DNA of 38,495 nt from a bacterium (GTDB lineage Bacteria > Verrucomicrobiota > Verrucomicrobiia > Limisphaerales > UBA11358), in NCBI GenBank assembly GCA_021780905.1, contig JAJXXW010000006.1:1-38495 (forward strand), given 5' to 3'. Below, piece after piece: positions 1 to 9,609 of the stretch (positions are counted from its first letter, which is position 1; each line of letters opens with the position of its first letter). The notes below the pieces were generated by a model, which was given only the letters and a program-made list of their open reading frames with translations, searched no databases and was not told the origin of the DNA. The position numbers and the translations under genes are program-made.

Positions 1-3000
1 GCGCTCCAGCCATTCGGGGCCGGAAAGTTCGGCGGGGCGATCACCGGCGACCAAGTGGCGTCCGTCAGCGCATTTTTGAAGACGAGCCGGTAAAGGTAGC
101 CCGCCACCGTGTTGAAGGTGAAAGTGGGCGGGCCGCCGCCGCTCACGGTGATGGCGTTGCCCGGCAGCAGGGGCGTGGGCGGCGGACCCATGGTCACTGT
201 TAGCGTGGTGAAGCTTTGCGTGTTGGTCGCCCAAAGCGTCTGCACGTTGGTCAAAGATAGATCATTCACCGTCTGGTTGGTGGCCGCGTAGGTGTAGTAA
301 TAGGTCGTGTTCGGCGCCAAGCCGGTCGCGGTGTAACTCAGGTTGGTCGCCGCCACGGTGACCAGGGGACCGCCCGCCAGAATATAATCACCCGCCACAC
401 CATACGAATTGGTCGGGGTTGTATTGGCCCAGGTATTCACGAGCGCGCGGTTCGGCCACGCGCCGGCGTTGGTGCCGTGGTCGGTGGTATCCCAATAGAC
501 CACGCCGTTGGCTGAAGTGAACGGCCAGGTTACCGTGGCGTTGAGCGCCGCCGCGTTGGTGGTCACGCTCCCGGCGGGAGTGTTGGTCACGCCGGCTTTG
601 TTGGAAAGAAGCTGCATCATCCCCAACCCCATGGACTGGCCGATTTGAAACTGGCTCTGGCCGTTGAAATACCAGTGATAGCCTTGATTGTTAACGCCCA
701 GCAAATAACCATAATCATAGGGCCGCGTGTCCACGGTGAACACCGTGCCGGCCAGTTCGGGATGCAGCACCGGGTTGGCCGCCGCCGCCTGCGCCGCGCA
801 AATCAACAACTGGCTCCCGCTGGCGCTGGACATGCCGATGTTGTCGATGACAAACGGCATATTGGGCACGCCAAACTCGGCCCGCAAGTCGTGGATCAAA
901 TTCACCAGGTTCGTCTCATACTCCGCTTCGGGTTCCCCGATGTCATTCCAACCTTGATGCCAACCAAAGCCGGCGATTTCGTAACCCGCCGCCGGGTTAT
1001 AGCTGAAATTGCTTAACTCATTGGTCAGGTTGTTCAGGATGTAATGCACGTTGGCGACCATGTTGCTATAGGCGTCGCCGAGCGTGTTGATCCCCACGGG
1101 CGTGACATTATTCGTGCCCGAACTCGGCGGGCGGAAATTCCATGCCAAACTGTTGCCGCCCCAAGCCGTCTTGATGATCAACACCGGGTCACCCAGCTGA
1201 CTCCCCACCACCAAGCCGAAGCCATACTCCGGTCCGATCCGGCCATTGCTGGAGCCGTCGCCAAAGTCCGCATCCAGATAGCCTTTGCGCGCCTCGATCG
1301 CGGAAGCGGTTGACCCGCTGGTGAAATACGAAACCCACACGTTGGTCAACGTCCGCCAGCCCGGCACCGTGGTGTTGGTGGTGTTGGCATAGCTGTTGGT
1401 ATCCACTAAATAGCCAAACTGGTTGGGATTGAGGTTGAGCATATTCCGCATGGTCCCCAAGCCGCCGACAATCGATGCGCCGTAGAGATTGTTCGGATCG
1501 CGCCCCAACTCAACTTGGCCTTTGCCCTGCATATTGGACTGGCCCGCTAGGATGAACACCTTGAGCTTGCCATTGCCCGCCGGCGGCTTGACCGTTTGCC
1601 ACGTCACCGCGCTCGTGCTCGGCGCGTTGTTGGCATCGCCGAGATAATTGGCCGTAATCCCATCCCAGCCGCTGGGAAGATTGTTGACGACGAGGCTGGC
1701 TTGCCCCGCGCTCAAGGCACTCGAACCAATCGCACTCGTGCCATTATAGAAAACCACTGTGCCGGTGGGCGTTGCGCCCGTCACTGTCGCGGTGTAAGTC
1801 ACCGCCGCGCCCAAGCTCGATGGATTGTTTCCGGCCGTGAGCGCCAAAACGGTGGTCGTCGCCGGCCGGGAATCATTGACGATCTGCGTCACCGCCGGGG
1901 AAGCACTCGGCGCATTGCTGGTGTTGCCCAAATACAGTGCGGTAATCGAATGCGTTCCCCCGGTCAGGGTGCTGGTGCTCAAGCTGGTTTGGGCGGAACC
2001 GTTCAAGGCATTCGTGCCCAAGACATTCAAGCCGTCATAAAACACCACGCTGCCACTGGGCGAATTACCGCCAGTCACGGAGGCGGTAAAGGTCAACGCC
2101 GCGCCGCCCGCAGACGGATTAGAACCACTGGTCAAGGCCAGCGTGTTGGTCGTCGCCGTGGCCAGTGAACCCACCACGACTGCACCTGATCCCACAAAGT
2201 GAACATCATCCTTGGTGGTCGCGAGTGAACTGGACGAACCATAGATGCCATTCGGCTGCACCACGCCATTGATCGTCAGCGCCGCCACCGGCCGCAAGCC
2301 CACGAAATCCAGTTCCAGTTTGGCGATCACATCCGCGTCGGTAATGACCAAGGGACCACTGCCCAGCGCCGTAGCGCCTTTGCAAATCAGCTTGCCCGCC
2401 TGAACGGTGGTGGTGCCGCTGTAGGTGTTCGCGCCGGAAAGCGTCCAAACGCCATAGCCCGCCTTGGTGACACTGGTGGCCTTCTGTCCGGAATTGCCCA
2501 GCACGCTGTCGCCGATGCTGCCACTGATTTCGCCCTGGCCGCAAACAAAGCCGACCCCGGCGCCAACTTCCGCACTGGTCAGCGTGAGGGTTTTGCGATT
2601 GTCCTGACCAGCGACGCCGGGAACCGAAAGGTCGCTGGTGAATTTCAGCAGCCCGCTTTGGCCGGTCTGCGTAATGGGAAGTCCAGCCGGGTATCCCTGT
2701 TGAATGATCGTCGCCCCGCCGGTCGTGCCGGCGAGTTGCAGGATGCGGTCGGTGGTCTCACCCGAACCGGTATACGTCACACTGCCGCCGCTGGTGGTCG
2801 AGCCAAGCGAAATTGTGCCCCCCGCTGCATTTATGGGGGCGCCGAGGTTGCTCGTGGGCTTACCGCCGACAACGCTGTTGAACGAGGCGGTGAAAAGGTT
2901 GCCGGCATTCACGGCGATTGGACCGGTGAAAGTGTTGCTGAAGGAGACATACAACCCCCCCGTGCCGTTATGAATCAAGCCGCCGGGCCCGCTCACCACG

Positions 3001-6000
3001 CCATTGAGAACTTGGGCGAATGGGCTGGAGGTGATGAGATTGCTGTTGAGGATGATGGACCCAGTCCAACTGCCGCCGAACCCGTTCGCCTCGGTCCACG
3101 TCCCGCCATTGACCGTGAGGGTGCCCGAAAAATTGGCCCGGTTGCCTTGCAGCGTGGCCCCGCTTTGCAGTGTCACGTTTTGCGAACCCGCCAATCCAAT
3201 CGTCGCGTTGAAGGGAGGGGCGGCCACGACCACCACGGTGCCGGCACTGATCACGGTGCCGCCGGTATAGGTATTGGTGCCATTCAGGGTCAGAACGCCG
3301 GAATTGGCCATGGTCAAACTGCCCGCACCCGAAATCACGCCGTTCAGCGATATCGCCCCATTGCCGGAGCCGCCCAGCGTGGTGTTTGTGGCCAGGGTGA
3401 AATTGTTGTTGATGTTGATTCCAGACGCGCTGTTCTGATTGATCTGCGGCAAAGCGATGCCGTTGTTGGTGAAGGCCAGGCTGTTGCCAACCAAGGTTAG
3501 CGTGGGGCCGCCAAAGTTCAGCACGTTCAGCAGGAAGCCATTGTTCAAGTCATTGGACGCCGTGTAAGTGCCGGCCTGATTGAAATTCAAAGCATAGGTG
3601 GCGTCCCCCGTATTGGTCGGCGCCCCGGTCCAACTGAAATTATTCGTCCAGTTGCCCGCGCCGCTCCAGTTGCCCGAAACCGTGTTGGTCCAGCTAAAGG
3701 CGTTGGCGGCCATTAGCGACACCGTCACTTGATAAGCCTGCTGCGAGTTATCCTGGGCGGTGATGATGTAAGTCTGCGGCGTGGTGAAATTCCGCGCCGT
3801 GCCACTCACCGGCGAGCCTGTGGTTCCGACCGAAGAAGTATAGGTCGGTGCCAGACTGGTCACCACCGTGTAAGGCGGCAGGGTCATCGTAATATTGGTG
3901 CCGGTGATGGTCGCGTCGCCATACCCCGGAAAGGTGAAGGTCAGAATGTTTTTGGCCACATTCGTCAACACATTGAAAGCGGCGCTGTTGCCGGCGGTCA
4001 AAACATCGCCGCTGGTGCGCGTGGCCGTCAGCGAGACATTCGTTTCCGGCTGGCTATAAATTACATTACCCAAGGTCACGGAATTGGCCCCGGCCAAAAT
4101 GGTGCCGGTCAAAGGCGTGTTCAACGTGCCCGAGCCGGTGTTCACCGACAGGCTGACCACAGTGTTGGAGACCACGTTGCGCGCCGTGCTGGCTCCGTCC
4201 TGGGCCTGCACCACCACGCTGAAGGGGGTCAAGGCATACGGATTACTGCCGCCGTTGACCGAGGTGATGGCCAGCTTCGTCGGCACCGGCGTGAAAGTGA
4301 GGTTGGTATTGGCCGCTGTCAGGCTCATGCCCGCCGTGCTTGTCGCCGTCAGCGTCATTGTCTCCGCCGTGTCATAAGCCAATGCGGAAAAAGTTACACT
4401 GCTTGAATTGGAGGCAATCACGCCTGAAAGCGTCCCGCTCAGCGTGCCGACGCCCGCGGTCCGGCTCAACGTCACCGTCGTGTCACTGGAGACCACCCGC
4501 GCAATCCCATTGCCGTCCTGCGCCGTCACCGAGATGTTGAAAGACACACCGGTCTGGGGATTGGCCGGCGCACTGGTGAACGCCAACTGGGTGGGCGGCG
4601 TATTATTCGCCGCCACATTCAAAATCAGTCCGGTTGAACTGTTGATGAGCGTGAGCACGGTCGCGTTGTTGGTCTGGACCGTCAGGCCGTTGGTCAGCAC
4701 AAACGAGCCACCGGTCAGACTGGCGGTGTTGGTGATCAGATAATAATTGCCGTTGGTCAGAGTGCCCGTCAGGGCGTTCAACTGAATGGTCATCGGGCCG
4801 GACAGGGCCAACTGCAGCGTCCCACCGCCGTTGATCTGGTCGTAGGTGACGCCCGCCGTGTTGGCATTGGTCAGATCGAAGACCAGCGCGCCATTGCCGG
4901 TCAGCAGGTTGGTGAGCGTGACTGTGCCAATGGTGTTTGCGCCACCCGGAGCAATGAGACCGTTGTTGGTGACCACCCCTTGAATCGTGCCCTTGCCGGC
5001 CAAGGTTCCGCCAGCGAGGGTCACCGCGCTGGCCGGAGCCAGGGAGCCGTTGATCGTCAACGTGCCGTTGCTGACGAATGTCGGGCCGCTGTAGGTGTTC
5101 GCGCCGGAAAGGATCCACTGGCCGACTCCAGATTTGACCACGCTCAGGGTATTCGTATCGAGCGTTGAGGTTGAATCCTGAAGCACGCCTTTGATCTCGT
5201 TGGCGCCCGTGTTCGTGCCGGCCAGCGTCAGTGTGCCTCCCGGGTAAGCGCCAAAGGCCAGCGTAGCATTGCCACCCGTTGTAGCGTTTTGATCAAAGAT
5301 TATCTGGCCGTTGATGCCGATTGAAACGATTTTGGTGCCCGCCGGAAGAACCCCCGGTCCGGTGGTTACACTCACCGCCATGCCGGGAGCCAAATCGCTT
5401 GAATTTTGCGGGGCATTCCCAGTCTTAGGACTGCCAGCGGTAAGGCCGAACGTCCGCGCTGCCGGGGTTGGGGAGATGACCCCGGTTTGCGAAAACACCA
5501 GCGGCCCGGTGCCCGACGCGTCTATCGTGTTGTTGCCGGCCAACTGAAAATTATGGTCGTTGGTCGAACCAGTGCCGATGTATTTCAACGTGCCCCCGCG
5601 CAAGCCAAAAGCGACGGCCGTATTGGGAATATTCCCGATGGAACTGGCCGTGCCGCCGTTGGCCAGCACATTGGCCACCAGCGTGCCCGCATTGATGAGC
5701 GTGGCGCCATTGACTGAATTGCCCCATGTGCTCGCGGCATTCAAGGTCAACGAACCCACCCCAGTCTTGATCAGCCAAGAATTTGCATGCATGGCAATGG
5801 CACTGCCAAAGACAACGTCGTTGGTGTCCGTATCCAACGTGCAATAACCGGAGCTACCGGTGCCGGTAAATCGGCTGGAGATGTCCTCGTAGTTGCCGGG
5901 CGCCCAGACTAGACCCAGTGGCGGCACTGAGTTTGCACCGATTTGGATCGTCCCGGCGGTCCCCAGGCTGTTGGTTGAAAACAGCAGAAAACCCTGATTA

Positions 6001-7679
6001 AAACTGACCCCACCGGTGAAGCTGTTCGTGCCCGACACCCACCAAGTGCCAGCGCCGGATTTGTTCAGGGTCAACATGCCGGTGCCATTATCGGTGATCG
6101 TGCCGGAGAAAATATTGGTTCCACCGGCGTTAGCACCGACTAAATTCAAGGTCCGCGCCACGTTGGTGACATCGTAGGCCGGCGAACCGTTCCAAGTGAT
6201 CCCCGCCGTGCCGGTGCCGGAAGCATCGAGGACCGCTCCATTGTTGCAAATGGTGAATCCACGATCCGTGCTGGCGTTCGCGGAGCCAGTGAACTGGAAG
6301 GTGCCACCGTTGAGCACTAAATTGGTGGCCGCACTGCTGGAGGCGCCCAGCGGACTGGCACTGCCGCCGTTGGCAAGGTTAGTGACCGCCAAGGTGCCGT
6401 TATAGACAGTTACCGACCCGCCGTAGGTGCTGCTTCCGTTGAGCGTCAAAGCGCTGCCTCCCACTTTCACGAAGGGCCGGGTGCCCGTGTTGGGCAATGA
6501 ATAAGAAACCGCTCCGATGCTCGTGTCAATGCCCGCGCCGGCCGCAGGATCCAGACTGAAACCGGTGAGGGTGTTGGCAATGAGGGAATCAACATTGGCG
6601 GTCGTGTAACCACCCGTGCCCACGCCCAAGGCAACTGCGCCCGTCGCCGTGGCCGTCACGGTTCCCGCACCCTGGGCTTGAGTCTTGCCGATACTCAACA
6701 CCCCAGCATTGACGGTCGCCCCGCCGGTGTAGGTATTGTTACCGGTCAACGCGACCACGCCGGGACCATTTTTAGTCACCGAAACGGCTCCGGTCCCGTT
6801 ATCGCCAATGGCCGCCGCGAGCGAGCCGGCAAAAGTGCAGGTGCCGGTCAGATTCAGCGTGCGCGTCTGATTAGCAACGCCGTAGGCCAGCGCGCCGGTG
6901 CCGGTAAAGGTGGCGGGCCCATTGCCGAAAGCGGTGCTGCCGTTGTTCGAAAAGTCGAGGGTGGCAGAGTCCCCAGCCGCCGTGCCATTGATGGTAAACA
7001 ACCGGTCGGTAGTTCTGGTCGTGCTGCCCGAACCCACAATTTGGAGGGTGGTGCCATTGCCGAGCAGCAGGTTGCTGGCGGCCGTAGTGGACTTGCCCAA
7101 CGGATTGGCATTGGCCACGGTGTTCATATTGGGCACGCTCAAAGTGCCACCCGTGAGGCTAATCGGACCGGTGAAGGTGTTGGCACCGCTGAGCGTCAAG
7201 GTGCCAGCGCCAGCCTGAGTGATGCCAAAAGTGCTGCCGCTGATGACGCCGCTGACAGTAAGTGCCCGTGAAGCGCCGATATTCCAAGTTTGGCTGGCCC
7301 CGAGCGCAATTGGTTCAGCGATGCTAAAATTCGTCGTAGCGCTCGACATATCAATCCCAGTCAGGGGACTGCCCAGACCATTCAGAGTAAGGGTGGTGCT
7401 AGCCGTGCTGGCAATCGTGACGGCACCACCTGGGTTGGCGATTAATATCTGTCCCAAAGTCAAGCTGCCGCCGAGAGCTGGCGCATTGGCGGCGGTGACC
7501 GTGCTGTCCCATTTTGCCGTGTCGCCAGCGCCGGGAACAACGCCGCCCACCCAGGATCCAGTCGCGTTGAGGGCCGTTGCGTTATTGGCCTTGATGATTA
7601 ACCCCGCCTGCACCGAGCCGGCGGCGAAAGCCAGCAACAGGGTTAAATAGACGGGACGGATCGAGTTCAGATAGTTCAT
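1..7679 (-). CDS. Giant secreted autotransporter-repeat protein with GQSN esterase (SASA) domain, C-terminus beyond window
   Basis: Reading the minus strand from the ATG at 7679 gives an open frame of 2559 codons to the left edge; I spot-checked many stretches and found no in-frame stop. It opens with a signal peptide (residues 1-26, MNYLNSIRPVYLTLLLAFAA). Residues ~30-1010 and ~1325-1815 are repeats of the type 'G.GTLTLSGANTYTG..', typical of autotransporter-associated beta-strand (PATR) proteins. Between them (~1020-1250) lie two invasin/Ig-like repeats, and ~1840-2025 holds two Ig-like repeats (TLTGGTHSITALYLGN). Residues ~2036-2345 form a sialate O-acetylesterase-like SGNH domain: GQSNM with Ser2048 as likely nucleophile, GWHQGWND with His2241, and a later GYHWYFNG. 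An FnIII-like segment and the start of another module follow. Family knowledge suggests surface display and de-esterification of glycans; the substrate is unknown. Whether a beta-barrel or sorting tag ends the protein lies outside the window. Confidence 0.9.
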   Translation of the reverse strand, partial: MNYLNSIRPVYLTLLLAFAAGSVQAGLIIKANNATALNATGSWVGGVVPGAGDTAKWDSTVTAANAPALGGSLTLGQILIANPGGAVTIASTASTTLTLNGLGSPLTGIDMSSATTNFSIAEPIALGASQTWNIGASRALTVSGVISGSTFGITQAGAGTLTLSGANTFTGPISLTGGTLSVPNMNTVANANPLGKSTTAASNLLLGNGTTLQIVGSGSTTRTTDRLFTINGTAAGDSATLDFSNNGSTAFGNGPATFTGTGALAYGVANQTRTLNLTGTCTFAGSLAAAIGDNGTGAVSVTKNGPGVVALTGNNTYTGGATVNAGVLSIGKTQAQGAGTVTATATGAVALGVGTGGYTTANVDSLIANTLTGFSLDPAAGAGIDTSIGAVSYSLPNTGTRPFVKVGGSALTLNGSSTYGGSVTVYNGTLAVTNLANGGSASPLGASSSAATNLVLNGGTFQFTGSANASTDRGFTICNNGAVLDASGTGTAGITWNGSPAYDVTNVARTLNLVGANAGGTNIFSGTITDNGTGMLTLNKSGAGTWWVSGTNSFTGGVSFNQGFLLFSTNSLGTAGTIQIGANSVPPLGLVWAPGNYEDISSRFTGTGSSGYCTLDTDTNDVVFGSAIAMHANSWLIKTGVGSLTLNAASTWGNSVNGATLINAGTLVANVLANGGTASSIGNIPNTAVAFGLRGGTLKYIGTGSTNDHNFQLAGNNTIDASGTGPLVFSQTGVISPTPAARTFGLTAGSPKTGNAPQNSSDLAPGMAVSVTTGPGVLPAGTKIVSIGINGQIIFDQNATTGGNATLAFGAYPGGTLTLAGTNTGANEIKGVLQDSTSTLDTNTLSVVKSGVGQWILSGANTYSGPTFVSNGTLTINGSLAPASAVTLAGGTLAGKGTIQGVVTNNGLIAPGGANTIGTVTLTNLLTGNGALVFDLTNANTAGVTYDQINGGGTLQLALSGPMTIQLNALTGTLTNGNYYLITNTASLTGGSFVLTNGLTVQTNNATVLTLINSSTGLILNVAANNTPPTQLAFTSAPANPQTGVSFNISVTAQDGNGIARVVSSDTTVTLSRTAGVGTLSGTLSGVIASNSSSVTFSALAYDTAETMTLTATSTAGMSLTAANTNLTFTPVPTKLAITSVNGGSNPYALTPFSVVVQAQDGASTARNVVSNTVVSLSVNTGSGTLNTPLTGTILAGANSVTLGNVIYSQPETNVSLTATRTSGDVLTAGNSAAFNVLTNVAKNILTFTFPGYGDATITGTNITMTLPPYTVVTSLAPTYTSSVGTTGSPVSGTARNFTTPQTYIITAQDNSQQAYQVTVSLMAANAFSWTNTVSGNWSGAGNWTNNFSWTGAPTNTGDATYALNFNQAGTYTASNDLNNGFLLNVLNFGGPTLTLVGNSLAFTNNGIALPQINQNSASGININNNFTLATNTTLGGSGNGAISLNGVISGAGSLTMANSGVLTLNGTNTYTGGTVISAGTVVVVAAPPFNATIGLAGSQNVTLQSGATLQGNRANFSGTLTVNGGTWTEANGFGGSWTGSIILNSNLITSSPFAQVLNGVVSGPGGLIHNGTGGLYVSFSNTFTGPIAVNAGNLFTASFNSVVGGKPTSNLGAPINAAGGTISLGSTTSGGSVTYTGSGETTDRILQLAGTTGGATIIQQGYPAGLPITQTGQSGLLKFTSDLSVPGVAGQDNRKTLTLTSAEVGAGVGFVCGQGEISGSIGDSVLGNSGQKATSVTKAGYGVWTLSGANTYSGTTTVQAGKLICKGATALGSGPLVITDADVIAKLELDFVGLRPVAALTINGVVQPNGIYGSSSSLATTKDDVHFVGSGAVVVGSLATATTNTLALTSGSNPSAGGAALTFTASVTGGNSPSGSVVFYDGLNVLGTNALNGSAQTSLSTSTLTGGTHSITALYLGNTSNAPSASPAVTQIVNDSRPATTTVLALTAGNNPSSLGAAVTYTATVTGATPTGTVVFYNGTSAIGSSALSAGQASLVVNNLPSGWDGITANYLGDANNAPSTSAVTWQTVKPPAGNGKLKVFILAGQSNMQGKGQVELGRDPNNLYGASIVGGLGTMRNMLNLNPNQFGYLVDTNSYANTTNTTVPGWRTLTNVWVSYFTSGSTASAIEARKGYLDADFGDGSSNGRIGPEYGFGLVVGSQLGDPVLIIKTAWGGNSLAWNFRPPSSGTNNVTPVGINTLGDAYSNMVANVHYILNNLTNELSNFSYNPAAGYEIAGFGWHQGWNDIGEPEAEYETNLVNLIHDLRAEFGVPNMPFVIDNIGMSSASGSQLLICAAQAAAANPVLHPELAGTVFTVDTRPYDYGYLLGVNNQGYHWYFNGQSQFQIGQSMGLGMMQLLSNKAGVTNTPAGSVTTNAAALNATVTWPFTSANGVVYWDTTDHGTNAGAWPNRALVNTWANTTPTNSYGVAGDYILAGGPLVTVAATNLSYTATGLAPNTTYYYTYAATNQTVNDLSLTNVQTLWATNTQSFTTLTVTMGPPPTPLLPGNAITVSGGGPPTFTFNTVAGYLYRLVFKNALTDATWSPVIAPPNFPAPNGWS

Positions 7680-7744
7680 AAGTATGGTGACAATTATTGA
7701 GCAAATTAATTTAACCCGACAACAAAGAAACGACAAGAGGCGTG

Positions 7745-7760
7745 TGGTTCTGTAGAACCA
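7745..7760. promoter_or_regulatory. 16-bp palindrome upstream of the giant repeat protein
   Basis: TGGTTCTGTAGAACCA is a perfect 7-bp inverted repeat around a 2-nt centre, lying 66-81 nt upstream of the ATG at 7679 in an AT-rich leader. It could be an operator for a dimeric regulator or a small RNA hairpin. No adjacent regulator gene is visible, so the role is inferred. Confidence 0.35.
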
Positions 7761-7929
7761 AACCAAAAATTGAAACCCCGGCAAGCTGAAAAGTCGTGCT
7801 TAATATAAAACCTTGGGGTTAACTTAAAACTGAATCGGTTCTTCATTATTTTTTATTGCGGGGCATTTTAATCAAACCCCTCGTGGCACGACAAGATGTT
7901 TCCAATTTAGCCCTGGCCTCTTTTTGAGT

Positions 7930-8152
7930 GCAGTTTCATATCCTGCCGCCCAGACTCACACTCTGGCTCGCGGAAAAGCCCTCGCTTCCCAGTTGCGGGC
8001 GAGGTTGAAATGTTTGTCTTTCCGCAGCTGTCCCGGAACCACGGCACGGCCATGGCGTAGTCGCCGCGACTGTAATAATCCAGGCCTTTGAAGAACGGCA
8101 ACGCCGCCTCCGGCAACGGCGTGGACGTATGCCATTCGGCCACACATTCCAT
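7930..8152 (-). pseudogene. Remnant of a TPR-repeat protein gene
   Basis: The minus strand reads a plausible TPR-type segment (FFKGLDYYSRGDYAMAVPWF) and then loses sense. A shift by one base at about 8020-8030 restores a sensible continuation (KDKHFNLARNWEARAF) that matches the usual second helix of such repeats. No start or end consistent with a full gene is present, so I read it as a frameshifted fragment of about 60-70 codons. It sits between the giant repeat protein and the first attC site, in a 630-nt stretch (7680-8316) with no intact gene. It could instead be a chance reading frame. Confidence 0.4.
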
Positions 8153-8316
8153 ATCTTCGAGACTTGAAGCGGAAGTGCAAGGTGGACGTTTTTTGTGGTT
8201 ATCGGAGCAACAGCGCCACAGCAGGTTTTCAGGTTAGCCATCGGTGTCTTGGCTTGTTTTCCGAGCTTGAGGTTCCTTTTGGAGTTTCAGTCATCATTTC
8301 TTGAGTTTATGATGCA

Positions 8317-8424
8317 GCCTAACACAGCGCTGGAGCCAACGGCGTTTACGCTGGTCTGTTTGCGCTTCGGTCGCAGGTTGGCGGATGATTTTCGTCGCCG
8401 TGGCTCAGCTTTTGGTCGTTAGGC
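8317..8424 (+). repeat. Integron attC site 1 (108 nt)
   Basis: The site starts with the inverse core GCCTAAC (8317-8323) and ends with the core GTTAGGC (8418-8424), matching the RYYYAAC/GTTRRRY consensus. The inner arms, GGAGCC near the left end and GTGGCTC near the right end, pair imperfectly, as expected for a folded single-strand attC. It is 108 nt like sites 2 and 3 but more diverged in the central part. It closes whatever cassette once lay to its left. Confidence 0.85.
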
Positions 8425-8432
8425 CTCAAACC

Positions 8433-9020
8433 ATGAAACGCCCACTTTTTATTCTCGCCATACTCGCTGCTACCTTAGCAGGCGGCGCAGACACACCACC
8501 TGCAACCGATGGCTGGTCAGAAACCGTCTATGGATTGCAAGCGCGTCTGTCGCTAGGCGAGCGGCGCACACCGTCCGGGCTAGATATTCCCGAAGTCTAT
8601 TTGGAGCTTCACAACGTTTCAGACAGAGGGCTTCTTTTGGTGTTTGATTATGTTGCTCAGACTTCGGTGCGGTTTGAGCTTAAGTCAGCCGATGGCAAGC
8701 CTGTGCCTAGGTCGTTGACGGTCGCTGGTGGCAATCGTTGCCATGATAAGCTGCAGGTTCAATTACCGATGGATGGCACACTACGATTTCCGGTCAGTTG
8801 CCATTCGGCTTTAGGAGGTATGAGCGGTTCGACCATTCTCCAGCTAGACCCGAACGAGGCAATTTGGGAGATTCCTGCCACGAACACACAAGCCTATTTT
8901 TTGTCAGGGACGCTTGAAGTGCCGGAGCCGACTCCCGAAGTGGCCTCTGCCACTTGGCCAAACTGGCGCTGGCATGGGACGCTTAAGATTCCGCCAATCA
9001 GCATCGGAGGCACACGATGA
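8433..9020 (+). CDS. Cassette 1: secreted protein of unknown function (195 aa)
   Basis: The ATG at 8433 is nine bases after the core of attC1, the usual position for a gene cassette; a longer frame from 8385 would start inside the attC and is less likely. Residues 1-20 are a signal peptide (MKRPLFILAILAATLAGG), with no lipobox cysteine. The rest looks like a beta-rich domain: an early stretch reads LELHNVSDRGLLLVFDY and a C-terminal half has alternating hydrophobic residues and two nearby Trp. The TGA at 9018 is immediately followed by attC2. I do not recognise the family. With attC2 it forms one mobile cassette of about 705 nt (8419-9123). No promoter is obvious, as is usual inside arrays. 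Confidence 0.8.
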   Translation: MKRPLFILAILAATLAGGADTPPATDGWSETVYGLQARLSLGERRTPSGLDIPEVYLELHNVSDRGLLLVFDYVAQTSVRFELKSADGKPVPRSLTVAGGNRCHDKLQVQLPMDGTLRFPVSCHSALGGMSGSTILQLDPNEAIWEIPATNTQAYFLSGTLEVPEPTPEVASATWPNWRWHGTLKIPPISIGGTR

Positions 9021-9021
9021 G

Positions 9022-9129
9022 GCCTAACACAGCGCTGGAGCCAACGCCGATTACGCCGGTCAGTTTTCGCTGCGGGTTTCCGATTGGCGGGAGTCACCGG
9101 CGGCGTGGCTCAGCTTTTGGTCGTTAGGC
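9022..9129 (+). repeat. Integron attC site 2 (108 nt)
   Basis: GCCTAAC at 9022-9028 and GTTAGGC at 9123-9129 bound the site. Its sequence is nearly identical to attC3 (I see a single A/G difference near the left third). The left arm CTGGAGCC and right arm GGCTCAGC pair with an unpaired base, the classic extrahelical-base arrangement, and GCCGGT/ACCGGC form an inner stem. Confidence 0.92.
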
Positions 9130-9144
9130 TGCTAGGCACATTTT

Positions 9145-9471
9145 ATGAAATACGACACCGAAGGTTTAGTTTTGATGTTAGCACCGTTGGCCATCATATT
9201 ACTCGTTTTGGCCGTCGTCATCTTGCCGCGTCGTCTTCGGATGGAGCGGCGTGCCCGCGAGATTTTAGCACAGCACCCAGATGCCGAGCAGACTTCAGGT
9301 TATCTTCAGTTCCATTCCGTCAAGTGGAGCGAGAAGCGGAAGGCACACGAGGCGATGGTGGCAGACATGGCCGCCAAAGGTTGGACGTTTTTGAGAGCGA
9401 GCGAGGCTCCACTGCGCACGACGAGCATCACTTGGGCTGGCGGTGTGACCATGCACTTTATTCGGATATGA
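9145..9471 (+). CDS. Cassette 2: small membrane-anchored protein of unknown function (108 aa)
   Basis: The ATG at 9145 lies 15 nt after the attC2 core; the TGA at 9469 is 10 nt before attC3. The protein has one strong N-terminal membrane helix (about residues 9-28, LMLAPLAIILLVLAVVILP). A basic segment (RRLRMERRAREI) follows, predicting a cytoplasmic C-terminal domain, which contains HSVKWSEKRKAHEAMVADMA and then a short beta-like end. I know no function for it. It occupies a cassette of about 460 nt (9124-9583). Confidence 0.8.
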   Translation: MKYDTEGLVLMLAPLAIILLVLAVVILPRRLRMERRAREILAQHPDAEQTSGYLQFHSVKWSEKRKAHEAMVADMAAKGWTFLRASEAPLRTTSITWAGGVTMHFIRI

Positions 9472-9481
9472 GACACGAGCC

Positions 9482-9589
9482 GCCTAACACAGCGCTGGAG
9501 CCAACGCCGGTTACGCCGGTCAGTTTTCGCTGCGGGTTTCCGATTGGCGGGAGTCACCGGCGGCGTGGCTCAGCTTTTGGTCGTTAGGC
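9482..9589 (+). repeat. Integron attC site 3 (108 nt)
   Basis: GCCTAAC at 9482-9488 and GTTAGGC at 9583-9589. It is almost base-for-base the same as attC2, which points to a resident chromosomal array, where attC sites of one genome resemble each other, rather than a mobile resistance integron with mixed attC sites. Confidence 0.92.
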
Positions 9590-9609
9590 GGCATTGCGCG
9601 TATAAAATT

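Noticed and set aside
645..7650. Many plus-strand frames of 60-280 codons in the first 7.7 kb
   Set aside because: All lie opposite the continuous minus-strand repeat protein with signal peptide and GQSN domain; they are shadows created by its Gly/Thr/Ala codons.
9084..9587. 167-codon plus frame spanning two attC sites
   Set aside because: It begins and ends inside attC sites and overlaps the better-supported cassette 2 gene in another frame.
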